Source of the DNA: Pisaster brevispinus
Lineage: Eukaryota; Echinodermata; Asteroidea; Forcipulatida; Asteriidae
Assembly (NCBI GenBank): GCA_023634235.1
Contig: JAMKCF010000073.1
Location: 400,668-464,667 of the forward strand
DNA length: 64,000 nt
Reading direction: 5' to 3'
The position numbers and the translations under genes are program-made. Positions 12,792-22,542 of the stretch are shown one piece after another. Under the pieces are notes generated by a model. The model did not search any database. It saw only the letters and a program-made list of their open reading frames with translations, and was not told the DNA's origin. How positions within the stretch are numbered: position 1 is the first letter of the stretch; each line of letters starts with the position of its first letter.

Positions 12792-12806
12792 ACTGTTTTC
12801 ATTCAG
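12792..12806 (+). promoter_or_regulatory. Possible 3' splice acceptor before G1 ATG
   Basis: A pyrimidine-rich run ends in ATTCAG nine bases before the ATG. TTYATTCAG is kept in front of all six complete copies. It may join an untranslated leader exon to the single coding exon; no donor has been identified, so it could simply be conserved 5' UTR. Confidence 0.4.
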
Positions 12807-12815
12807 CGTGAAACG

Positions 12816-13949
12816 ATGTATCCAGTTGTTCTGGTTGTGCTTGTAATGTTTCGTGGATGCCGAGCGTGTGTCCTCACTGGTCATCCGGAGGATACCGTAG
12901 CCGAGGTAGGAGAGACTGCCACGCTGAGGTGCAGCACTAACTTAAATATCTGTCCAGATGGGTTGTGTGTGATTCATTGGGAGCGTGAGACAAACAACAC
13001 ATTTGACGCAATTTCTGTCTGTACAACAGTGTATCATCAGTATTTGGACAGATATTCGGTGTCTTCTGGTCCTGACTGGTCTTTGACGATTACAGGAGTC
13101 CAGACAAGTGATGCGAGGCGATATCAATGCAGAATTTACTCATATGGAATAAACACCGGGGCTTATTCTTCCCCTGCGACCCTCATCATACCATCACTAA
13201 TCGACATCAGTGTCCAGCCGCCTCGTCGTCCAATAACAACGGGAGATAATGCAACATTTCACTGTAACGTTCAGTCACAGCGCAGAGCTCTACCAACCCT
13301 CAATTTGTATTGGTTTGTGAATGAAACCGAAGTAGGACAATTTCAAAACCAATCATTTTTTCACTTAGATAACGACGGATACACCCTAACATTTCTCAAG
13401 ATAAATGTTAACCACACTAATGTGTATTGTGAGGCTTTCAGTGGAACTAAATACTTGAAAAGAAGTGATAACTATCTGATACTCATTCATCCCCAGAAGA
13501 AACCGAAAGCATCCGCTACTCAAGTACCTGAGACTGAGGGGTCTCTCACCGTCAACCCTGCTGATTTTCCCCATGACATCTTAAAGACTTCTCTATCCAC
13601 AGGTATCGCTAAAGACATCACCAGACCATGGATGAAGTCAGTAGACGACACCCAACCCCCGTCCACACCTCCCGTCCTGGGGAGAGAGGAACCTACCAAG
13701 GACGTCATAATAGCTATCTCAGTGTGTGGAGTCCTCTCGATGCTCTTCAATATAGTCTTGATTTACCTCTGGGTTGGGAGAGGACAATGCAAAGCTAGAC
13801 GCAATACAAGCCGTGAATCTGACGCATATCGAAATGCTGAAGAAGACAGGGCGTATGAGGAGATGGAAACCCAACTACACGGCCAGGCTGCTTCTATAAT
13901 CATTAAGGAGACTACACCATCCAGCTACCAAGAACTGTCATTTAAGTAG
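12816..13949 (+). CDS. G1: short-tail two-Ig transmembrane receptor, intact
   Basis: A 377-residue type I membrane protein in one exon. Residues 1-17 are a signal peptide. Ig1 (about 18-126) is V-like, with canonical Cys39 and Cys105, Trp55 and a SDARRYQC end, plus extra Cys18, 46, 51 and 69. Ig2 (about 130-225) has Cys150, Trp166 and Cys205, a C2/I-type spacing. N-glycosylation sequons include N60, N145, N169, N178 and N199. A Pro/Thr-rich stalk precedes the membrane helix (about 297-320), which has no charged residue. The 57-residue tail has Tyr347 in YEEM (PI3K p85-type YxxM) and Tyr371 in SSYQEL, which fits the ITIM consensus. The start is the first ATG after conserved 5' sequence with an in-frame stop upstream. 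Probably a surface immune receptor on hemocyte-like cells; the ligand is unknown. No J-like FGxG motif, so it is not an antigen-receptor chain. Confidence 0.88.
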   Translation: MYPVVLVVLVMFRGCRACVLTGHPEDTVAEVGETATLRCSTNLNICPDGLCVIHWERETNNTFDAISVCTTVYHQYLDRYSVSSGPDWSLTITGVQTSDARRYQCRIYSYGINTGAYSSPATLIIPSLIDISVQPPRRPITTGDNATFHCNVQSQRRALPTLNLYWFVNETEVGQFQNQSFFHLDNDGYTLTFLKINVNHTNVYCEAFSGTKYLKRSDNYLILIHPQKKPKASATQVPETEGSLTVNPADFPHDILKTSLSTGIAKDITRPWMKSVDDTQPPSTPPVLGREEPTKDVIIAISVCGVLSMLFNIVLIYLWVGRGQCKARRNTSRESDAYRNAEEDRAYEEMETQLHGQAASIIIKETTPSSYQELSFK

Positions 13950-14685
13950 AGTATCTCTCCATGATGTATCATGCGGGAACTTCGATAAGGCGATGATAGA
14001 CGTAATTCAAGACGTTGATCTCACGCTGCTTGAATTGCTGTAGATAGCAGCATGTATGAGGCTATTGAAGCACAACTATAGGAGTAGACAGCACTTGTAT
14101 ATTAACACTAAAATAAAATGACACGTGAATGCATGATCGGTAACTTTTTTTAGCCAGAGATTACTTTCACTTAAACAACAATTTTGCATGCAGTTTTGGT
14201 TGATTTTATATTTCGAATACTTACTGCATGATGGGTAGACTGCTTTGTTTAAACCGCTGTCACCACATGCTGACATACTTTTAATATGTTTAATTGTCTT
14301 AACCATTTTATACTCACTAGTCTGTCCATATGCCGTAAGCCGGGCTATAATGCACATTCTATATATTATGGTGTCAATAAACAGGGGTCAGTGTTTTAGT
14401 TAAAAGTTGGCGGGACAAGAACTGCTAGTATCCTTTGTGTAAGAAATCGGTACGTCAATATGAAATTAACATAGTACACATTTTAAAATTCAAAAACTTG
14501 CCACAAGGAAACATTACTAAAATTGGTTTTAGCAAAAAAAAAAAAAAGAAGAAGTCCGAACGGACAACAACCCATTGAAAAAATTACTGTTGAAAACCTT
14601 AAGCCGCATCAGGGATATATATATTAATAACCATAATTTAAAATCAAAGAACATACGGCTGAAATCTTTTTCCATAGAGGTGACT
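13950..14685 (+). other. 3' flank of G1, shared with G2-G4
   Basis: Sequence after the stop (ATCTCTCCATGATGTATCAT) is repeated after G2, G3 and G4, so it was duplicated with the gene. AATAAA at 14112-14117 and 14376-14381 could be polyadenylation signals. Both are altered in the G2 and G4 flanks. The ATG-poor remainder holds no second gene. Confidence 0.6.
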
Positions 14686-14686
14686 A

Positions 14687-14944
14687 CACTCTGAAAACTC
14701 CCGGGTTATAATTGACCCGGATTTCGGATTCCTGGATTATGGGTCCCGTGGGGCTTGACCAACTTCTGGGTCAGTAGGATCCGGAATCTGTGTCAAAATG
14801 GCCCGGAAACGGGTCAAACAGACGCAAGATCAGTGATAGATTCCTTCGTTTCTACACCAGCTTCGTGGTCAATCTGACCCACAAATGGGTTTGGCCCCCT
14901 GGGCCCGGACTTCGGGTCTGTTCTGACACCGAATTTTCAGAGTG
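14687..14944. mobile_element. MITE, 258 bp, TIR CACTCTGAAAAC
   Basis: The ends read CACTCTGAAAACTCCCGGGT and, at the right, TTTTCAGAGTG, flanked by TA on both sides (14685-14686 and 14945-14946). The interior is rich in GACCCGG/CCGGGTC palindromic pieces. Relatives: left half at about 23263-23405, a short diverged copy at about 36537-36606, a right end at about 46198-46254. A TA target suggests Tc1/mariner mobilisation. Confidence 0.75.
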
Positions 14945-14946
14945 TA

Positions 14947-15860
14947 GTGCATTTCTTATTATACTCTAATGGTTGTTGGTTTAAATTGATCACTTTGACT
15001 TTCAACGTCTTAAACTTGTCGATGTACATTGCATGTAGACTTTATAAAGGTTTGCATAGTTCTGCACTAAATTAAAAGTCGAGTTTAGTTGAGGTGTATT
15101 TTCGGACAAAGTGGTAGCTGTAGAACAGTAAGAAGATATCAACATAAAAACTGTCAACGTTAGTGTTTCGGCTATTTTTGGAAACAAATGAGGAAAGTGG
15201 GACTTATGAAAACAATTGCAACTTGAAGGATTCAGTCCGGTTATAACGTTAATTCTGAACTGCCTTAGGGCAAGGGTGCTACAAAACTCATCACAAAATA
15301 CAGGAAGACACGATCAAAAATACTTTCTGCTCGTCAAAACCAAAGACAAATGTTTGTATAACCAAATAAAGGCATACATTTTGCTAGCTTTTATGCAAAA
15401 GAGGAAGTTTTGTTTAGAAAAACAATATTTTTTTGTTTTCATTGGGTCAGTATAAGATTATTAATAGCGTCCTAGACGAGAAACGAAGAAGATACGATTT
15501 TATTATTATTTTGTTAGGCAGGCTGTCGATTTTGGTTTAACTTGACATGAAAACATGTCTCAAGATCACCGTCTCTAACGATTGATGCCACATTATCAAC
15601 ACGTCACAAAAAAAACTTTAAAATCTCATTTTTAACGTAAACTTTTATTTTGAAAAAAAAATCCAGTAGCATTTAATCTATGGTGAATTTAACCATCCTA
15701 TGCTATCGTTACTAATTCTGGTTGACATTTGGGTTGACCCAAGGTCCATCTAAACAATTCATTTTCTTTCCAGATATCAATATACTCGGTAGGCTACTTG
15801 GGCTCGTAGTAATAGTATTTTTTAGAAAAACAAAACAAATATATAACAAAACAAAATCTG
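14947..15860. repeat. Flank block F, copy after G1
   Basis: Non-coding block with landmarks TAATGGTTGTTGGTTTAAATT, CATGTCGATGTACA-type sequence, CTGAACTGCCTTAGGGCAAG near 15256 and AGATCACCGTCTCTAACGAT near 15562. Repeated after G4 (36608-37480), after G5 (46257-46690) and, more diverged, after G3 (30725-30870 and 31560-31760). No coding content. Confidence 0.75.
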
Positions 15861-15864
15861 ATCG

Positions 15865-16320
15865 CCTCTCAGACCTTCTTCAACAACTCCACTGGCTTCC
15901 TTTTTATGAACGTATTATTTTCAAGTTGTTAACCATCACATATAACTGTTGGAATGAAACTGTTCCCCCTTACCTTACTGAACTTATCACTCCTTACCAG
16001 CCAAATCGCACACTCCGTTCAAGCTCAGATACAAGGATTCTCACAAAACCTTAAACCAGATACTGTTCATCTGCCAAAGGTTTGTACGCACCTACTCCAA
16101 ACCTTTGGAAGAACCAAACACGTCATGCCATTTACTAACTGAATTCAAAACATCGCTTAAACCTCAAGTTGTTCAGACTCATTTTGCTTACTAGGCCTGT
16201 TATTTCTTTCCCATTCCTTTGTATGGTCAATTGTTGAGTGTTGTACTAATTGTTGTAAACCGTTGTGGTACATTTTCCCTAAGAACGCTTAATAAATGCT
16301 TATACTATTATTATCTTATT
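15865..16320 (+). mobile_element. Non-LTR retrotransposon 3' fragment (CR1/L2-like)
   Basis: A translated stretch contains LLQQLHWLPFYERIIFK and PNRTLRSSSDTRILTKP, the usual C-terminal end of CR1/L2-type reverse-transcriptase polyproteins. The frame breaks after ILTKP; later parts, including a WNN-like segment and FKTSLK, need another frame. It ends in AATAAATGCTTATACTATTA, an (ATT)-type tail. A longer-reading sister copy is at 37500-37990. Confidence 0.75.
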
Positions 16321-16321
16321 A

Positions 16322-16492
16322 ATTTTTGTGTTTATAAACTACACCGATGTGTGTTAGCACTGTATACTCAGTACTTTCCCGAGTTCTGTGAACAAAAATC
16401 AAAGGCATTTTACTTGGGTGGGATTCGAACCCACGACCTTTGCAATTCTAGAGCAGTGTCTTACCAACTAGACCACCAACGGGTACCGCAAT
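16322..16492 (-). mobile_element. tRNA-derived SINE in the LINE tail
   Basis: On the minus strand GGTCTAGTTGGTAAGACACT resembles an A-box arm and GTGGGTTCGAATCCCACC is a perfect B-box/T-arm, followed by a non-tRNA body. The insertion splits the (ATT)n tail of the adjacent non-LTR fragment. The G4 sister at about 37950-38000 has the uninterrupted tail joining ACTCGATGACCCATGT. Confidence 0.75.
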
Positions 16493-16493
16493 A

Positions 16494-16536
<43 letters not shown>
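16493..16536. repeat. (ATT)n tract
   Basis: About 14 TTA units, an expansion of the non-LTR tail beside the SINE. Confidence 0.95.
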
Positions 16537-16537
<1 letters not shown>

Positions 16538-16649
16538 CTCGATGACCCATGTAATCGACGTACCCATTTGTGTCAATTCAGAAACAAACTTCTCGATGAC
16601 AAGATCAAGTTTGTTATTATATACGCATGGGGCCCTTGATGGACCTCTC

Positions 16650-17995
16650 TAAGACGAAATGAAACGCAAAACTATGGGACTCGTTTCCAGTATAGGAAAA
16701 CAGCATAAGTCCAGCCGCAACTATTGTCCATATTTTCTTCGCCGACTACGCTCCGCTGGTTTAGGATTATTAGCTCATTATTGTCGTCAATACCAGCTCC
16801 TGTCTGCACCTACTATATGCACACCCTCAACTGCTCTTACTCTAAAAACAGGGGCAAAGTGGGGGAAACTCGGGAACAGCCAGAGGAGAACAAGCAAAAT
16901 ATATATTTATAATACTGATTGAGAAAGCGTAACCGATTTTTGTGTAACATTTTGGCAAATCAATTCCGTTGTCTCTCTTTAAAATGTTCCCCATACACCC
17001 ATAAATCTTTCACATATCGGTGAAAGGCTAAAACCAACAATCATTATTTGTAACTTTAGTAGCAGAGAAAATCTATAAAGCCACACCCATTGATAATTTG
17101 GGACGAACATTTTACGACAATCCTTTTGGTCACTTATTAACCTTAATCAAGTTATCTTTAAAAATAAAGTGTCATATTACGCCTTGTTTCTTATTTTCCA
17201 TTTATTAGTATTACCACTACCCCCGATGACACTGTTTCCTCGCCCACAAAAATACCTGAGAATTTATTCAAGATCGTTTCAGCGATGTCAATGCAATCAT
17301 TGTGAGACAAACACTCTTCCATTCAATATTATTAAACTCTAGCTTTACAAATTCTCAACTGCCCTTTATAAAGCATGATGCCACCCCACCCCACCCATAA
17401 ATAGGGGATTGTCAAAAATGATTAATGATACATTCTTAAACCTAGCGGCAAAATTCGTAAGTTCTCATTGGTTGGTAAGGAGCCACTACCTTCTCATCTA
17501 CCAAGCACGTGATGAAATCAAAAGGTAGTAATTGGGCATTAATTTACCTTGATCCAGTTAGCTTCTCAAATAAATTCTAAAGTAACGCTTGTTTCTGTGT
17601 TATCAATTGTTGGTAAGGAGCCATCGCCTTCTATCATCACTGTTGCCCCACCCCCAAAAAGCGGCAAATCCGGGTATTTACTGTTATTTCAGATAGTTTC
17701 AGCGATGTTTAGGCATTAATTTTCAGGCAAACAATCGCACCCATCTTTAACTTAACTTCATTTATAACTCCTTACCCCTCTCAATCGCCCTTTTTAAAAA
17801 TGTGATGTCACCCACACCACCCCTACGCAACTAGGGAAGTGTCAATATAGGTTTAACTCTAAAAGTTATCATTGATTCATTTTTAACCTAGTGGCAAATG
17901 TAATGTTTTTCTACAAACAACTCAAGACTTGCTTAGCAGCTGTACTAGGACATAATGAGTTGTGCACATTGTGTATATAAAAGCAATGGGATTGA
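16650..17995. repeat. Block B, copy 3 (left half, rearranged)
   Basis: Starts with CGTTTCCAGTATAGGAAAACAGCA (compare 50 and 55930) and includes GCTAAAACCAACAATCATTA. The GTAACG...TTATTGGTAAGGAGCCA segment occurs twice (near 17460 and 17580), showing an internal duplication. It ends at a TTGTGTATATAAAAG stretch. No gene seen. Confidence 0.7.
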
Positions 17996-17999
17996 GTAC

Positions 18000-18720
18000 T
18001 TCTCCACACAATTACGATGGCGGGTTTCACTTCCAAGTTTATTACCGTTAGTTACCTTTTGGTGCTGACATATTTTTCTCCTTTCTTTTCTAGTTTCATT
18101 CCATTAAGGTTGTTTGTGTTTTTCATAAATTCTTGTGGATCCTGTCGGTTTTCTACACGGCAGTTTTCCATTTCATTTTGATAGTTAGGATTCGTGGGTG
18201 TTGCAGTTGCTGAAATGTCAGTGGTAATGATTAAACTGAAAACAAACGTGGTCTCCAAAGGAAGAAAGAAATAGTCCACATTGTGTCTGAACCTTAAGTT
18301 TTGTATCTCCGTCGATGCACGGACTGAGTCTGTAAACCTCCTGAATGGTAACATCTGAGATGTTCTGGGTCTAGCAAAAGGAGAATTTAGGCATGCAAGC
18401 CATTTCGTTGTTCCTCAATTCTCATCCGCGAGAAAACCAAAAAACTACTAAATTTCATTTCAAGATATTTATTTTAGTACATTAATCAAGCTGACCCCTA
18501 ACTAACCCTTATTCCCTGTCCTCGACAACCACTGTGTGTACTGATGTGATTATTATACATGAAATTATTGAATTTTGCAAAACTACTAAGTGAATGGTAT
18601 TCCTTGTACACAGAAAACAACAAACCAACTACCATACAGACAAATTGAAAGCTTAGCAGCAAAACAAAAAAAAACAAACAAACAAACAACCTGCCTAAAG
18701 ATTATAAGAGCCGCTTAATC
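18000..18720. repeat. Block C, copy 1, with minus-strand frame 18052-18354
   Basis: Shared with 57860-58580 and in part with 38290-38480. Landmarks are TTCATTCCATTAAGGTTG, TTTTCATAAATTCTT and AAGCTGACCCCTAACTAACC. A 100-codon minus-strand frame spans 18052-18354. The second copy at 57890-58370 carries an in-frame stop and an added 140-bp piece, so this frame is probably a decayed fragment. No family recognised. Confidence 0.55.
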
Positions 18721-20555
18721 CGGGTTTTTGCCAATTTGTCCCAACATTTTAGAACTACACTTGTTTGCTTTTGTTGTAATATTTAATATGCATAACACAG
18801 ATATTTTGAGCATTGTCTGTGTTATCTCCCTAATGTTTACCAACGTTCATAACGTTTTACCAACACATCTTGTACTGCTAACTTTTTTCTAGAAATAAAA
18901 GGACATTTGTAGTGACTTTCAAAGAAAAAACCTTTAATTTATTTTTGATTTTTAATTAATTTGTGGATATGCAAAAAACCTCAACTTTTCTAGCACAAAC
19001 CCATATTTTGATTTCAAGGGGCTCCTTTTTGCTTGAAAACCCAATCTAGTTACTTTTTCTAACAGATGTGTCATCTGTTAAAGCTTTCACTTAGCAATTA
19101 TGACAATTATTTATATTCTGTGCTGTTAATTATATTTGCTACTGGAAATTAAAACCAGGTCACAACTTCGCTGAAGACCACTTAAAAAACACACATTTGG
19201 CAAGTTTTACATTATTTGAGCCGTAACGTAATACGTTTTTGCCCCAAACACTATACTGTAGCAGTGGAAATATATTTTGCCACGTTGTAAAGATCATGCC
19301 TAGACCCCCTTAAATACGGTCTTATTCGTCAGTGAAAAAGCCATGATTCTTTATTCCAAGATGGGTACTAATGTTTTTTTTTTCCTTTGCCCCCTCTGTT
19401 CACACTGTGGGCAATTAGTTAATTAGGCATATGATACCGGAACAAAAAAATCGCATCCCAATTTCACGGCTCCGCTTACCACGGAATTATATATTTATTG
19501 GCAAAATCCCCCATTATAACCCGGTAGTTCGCCATAAAGAATGTCCCCCAAATGTGACTTTCGAGCTTTTACATTCAACGAAGCGGAGATTACCGCCGAA
19601 GTCTGCTCTATAGCGCATGTAATTTTGCCTTGCCGTTGGCACACCTGCGGTCAACAAAAGAGCAAAATAATGTTGTTGTTTTTTCGCTAACTCTTGACAT
19701 TCACGTTGGGAATCTTCATTTGCACTCCTACTGAACTAGTGGATAATATTTTTCTGCACCAGTTGTGTAAGAGATTCTGCACATTTCAAAACTACCCACC
19801 TTCTGTAAGAATAGTTTTTGAAAAAACACATTGACTCCAAACTATAAAAAAAATGTTTATAATTTATATAACAAATTAAGAAACGACTGATGTGTATCCG
19901 TAGATTCTAAAAATATGTAACCCACACATTGGGTTTTCGAGGACTTCAAAAGTTCACAAAAATACAGGAACTGTCTAAAAAACTACTTGTTGCAGGCTGC
20001 TAGGAAATATAATAATAATACTATTTTACTAAATTATTCAAATTGCGACATATCGTCATGACGCCGAATAGCAGCCCTGCCTATTTAATGCAAACCACAG
20101 AGTGAGCCACAAAATATTCAAAAAAAAAAAAGCCCTTAAAAAAATATAATTGTTACTACGTTCATATAACTCACCTGTTTTGTGTTTTATGAGGATTAAT
20201 GATTTTTTACACCTTAAAAAATAATATTAATGCCTAAATCTATCTTTGTTTTACAAATATTTCAAGGCTTTCCTTTTGTTTGGGTACATGCAGTGTAAGA
20301 TCGTGGACAATTATGGGTACATAGTGTTTAGGGCTGTAGTTTGTTTTTTCTTGGGGGGATGAAGTAGAAAGCAAAAGTTTTGAATTTCGAAATGTTTATG
20401 TTTTGAATTTTACGGATTTTGTACCCCTTTTTGTAATATTGGGCCGGAAAAAGCGGCACTAAATGTATTGTTTTACTTCCAAACCACAAAGTGACAAGAC
20501 TTGTTGCTCAATACTCTCACCTCAGTCTGTGCTTTGTACTACACATGTAGCCCTA
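18720..20555. other. No gene or repeat family recognised
   Basis: AT-rich sequence with only short frames (60 codons at 19431-19613). I see no domain, RNA gene or repeat shared with the rest of the window. Confidence 0.5.
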
Positions 20556-20559
20556 AGAC

Positions 20560-20990
20560 ATCACCACAATACTCTTCCCTGAAACTGTCTGCTGGCCTAC
20601 GACTCATTCAACCGCCCAAAAACCTCTCGAGAAACTTCACCCACTGAGTTTTTTACGTCAGCTAAGTTCTGAAAACAGCTGTTGGTAGCGCGCAGTCTAC
20701 CGAAAACAGCGGTCAAAATAGCATTATTAGTCATTGCGAGAGTAGTGAAAACAGCTGTACGAAAGAAAAATTGAGCAGTAAGCAGGAAATCGGCTGTTTT
20801 CACAGGCTCAATGAAATTGACAACAAAAATAAATTCAGATCAGCGCGAAAACGGGTCTGCAACCAGTGGTAGCATACGTATACTTTAAATAACTATCATT
20901 GAGTTGTTTACAAAAGAAAAGTACCCCTTCAACAAATCAAGTGAACACTTTGAGTTACTTTTTACAGTAAACAGTGCCATATAATGTTAT
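20560..20990. repeat. Segmental duplication, copy 1 (mate 31785-32260)
   Basis: CTGTCTGCTGGCCTACGACT, GCTCTGAAAACAGCTGTTGG-like sequence and CAGTAAGCAGGAAATCGGCT recur at 31815-32030. Lies upstream of G2, while its mate lies downstream of G3. No coding content. Confidence 0.8.
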
Positions 20991-21221
20991 TTTGCTACAA
21001 AATTGTAATCCTTCATTCTAATCCCAATCAAAATAAAATCATGAACGAGTCTAAGGGTGACGTCATTAAATCCACTGTTAAAATCCACAAATTAAGTGTG
21101 AATTGAATTGGCCAAGGGGAGGCTAAAAATCCACAATTTGCAGATGGAAAGGGAGATAAAGGAGGGGGGAGGATTTATTATTTTTTTTTTTCGAAAATCG
21201 AACCATGTAACTTTATTCGTA

Positions 21222-21229
21222 GAGGAAGT
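21222..21229 (+). promoter_or_regulatory. PU.1/ETS-type box upstream of G2
   Basis: GAGGAAGT, 197 bp before the G2 ATG, followed by the conserved stretch CTCTTTGTCAAGGAAGAGCA (about 21328) and CACTGTTTTTATTCAG before the start. Confidence 0.55.
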
Positions 21230-21425
21230 TAGAAATAAAAATAAACTTACACATTTTATATGCAGCTTCCTGTTATGAGACAACGCTATTTGCAACTCGG
21301 ACACTTTCGATTTAATATTTAGCGGACCTCTTTGTCAAGGAAGAGCACATAAACTTTTATGCTAGCTTCAATAGGGACTTTACATGTAGACTTCACTATA
21401 CACTGTTTTTATTCAGCGTGGAAAG

Positions 21426-22542
21426 ATGTTCCCAGTTGTTCTGGTTGTACTTGTATTGTTTCATGGATGCAGGGCGTGTGTCATCACGGGTCATCCGGAG
21501 GATACCGTAGCCGAGGTAGGAGAGACTGCCACGCTGAGGTGCAGCACTGACTTTACTATCTGTCAAGATAATGGTTGTGTGATTCATTGGGAGCGTGGGA
21601 CAAACGACATATTGGAATATGTATCTTTATGTGCTGGACAGATATTCAGTGTCTTCTGGTCCTGACTGGTCTTTGACGATTACAGGAGTCCTGCCAAGTG
21701 ATGTCATGCGATATCGATGTCGTATTTACGCATGGGAAACCGACATGTCACTAAGTTCTTCCCCCGCAACCCTCATTATACCCTCACTAATCGACATCAG
21801 TGTTCAGCCGCCTCTTCGTACAAGAACAACAGGAGATAATGCTAAATTTCACTGTAACGTTCAGTCACGAAGTGTAGCTCTACCGACCCTCAATGTGAAA
21901 TGGTTTGTAAATGGAACCGACGTCAGAAAATTTCAAGATCAATCATTTTATCATTTGAATAACGACAGACAAACCTTAACATTTCTCAATATAAGATTTA
22001 ACCACACTAACGTGTATTGTAAGGCATTTAGTGGAACTAAATATGTGAAAAGAAGTAAACAATACCTGATACTCATTCATCTTCAGAGGAAACCGATAAC
22101 AACCGCTACTCAAGTACGTGTGAATGACGAGTCTCCAACCGTTAACCCTGCTGAGTTTCTCCATGACACCGTTAAGACTCCTCAATCCACAGGTATCGCT
22201 AAAGACATCACCAGACCGTGGGTAAAGTCAGTAGACGATACCCAACCCCCGTCCACATCTCCCGTCCTGGGGAGAGAGGGACATACCCATGACGTCATAA
22301 TAGCCGTCTCAGTTAGTGGCGTTTTCTTCTCAATGCTCTTCACTATAGTCTTGATGTGCTTCACGGTCTGGAGAGGACAATGCAAAGCTAGACGCAATAC
22401 AAGCCGTGAATCAGACGCAGATCAGAAAGCTGGAGATGACAGAGCGTATGAGGAAATGGAAACCCGGCTACACGGCCAGGCTGCTTCTAAAGTCAGTAAG
22501 GAGACTACACCATCCAGCTACCAAGAACTGATACTTAAGTAG
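21426..22542 (+). pseudogene. G2: short-tail two-Ig receptor with 20-bp deletion
   Basis: A short-tail copy. Frame one from ATG 21426 gives the signal peptide and first part of Ig1 (ending LEYVSLCAG). Alignment with sisters shows about 20 bases missing at about 21635/21636, in the CDR2-like stretch just after the extra cysteine, so frame one stops at 21663-21665. A second frame then stays open to 22542. It carries DRYSVSSGPDW, the rest of Ig1, Ig2, the stalk, a membrane helix and a tail with YEEM and SSYQEL. Everything else is intact and the promoter box remains, so inactivation looks recent. Unless rescued by an undetected splice, the product would be a truncated secreted half-domain. The deletion could also be an allele. 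Confidence 0.85.

Noticed and set aside
13160..13215. J-segment-like sequence after the V-type domain, suggesting antigen-receptor ancestry
   Set aside because: No FGxG or similar motif follows the CDR3-like loop; the sequence runs straight into SSPATLIIPSL in all copies. No recombination signal sequences were seen.
13854..13937. ITAM in the short tail
   Set aside because: The two tyrosines are 24 residues apart and the first motif ends in Met; a classic ITAM needs YxxL/I pairs six to eight residues apart.
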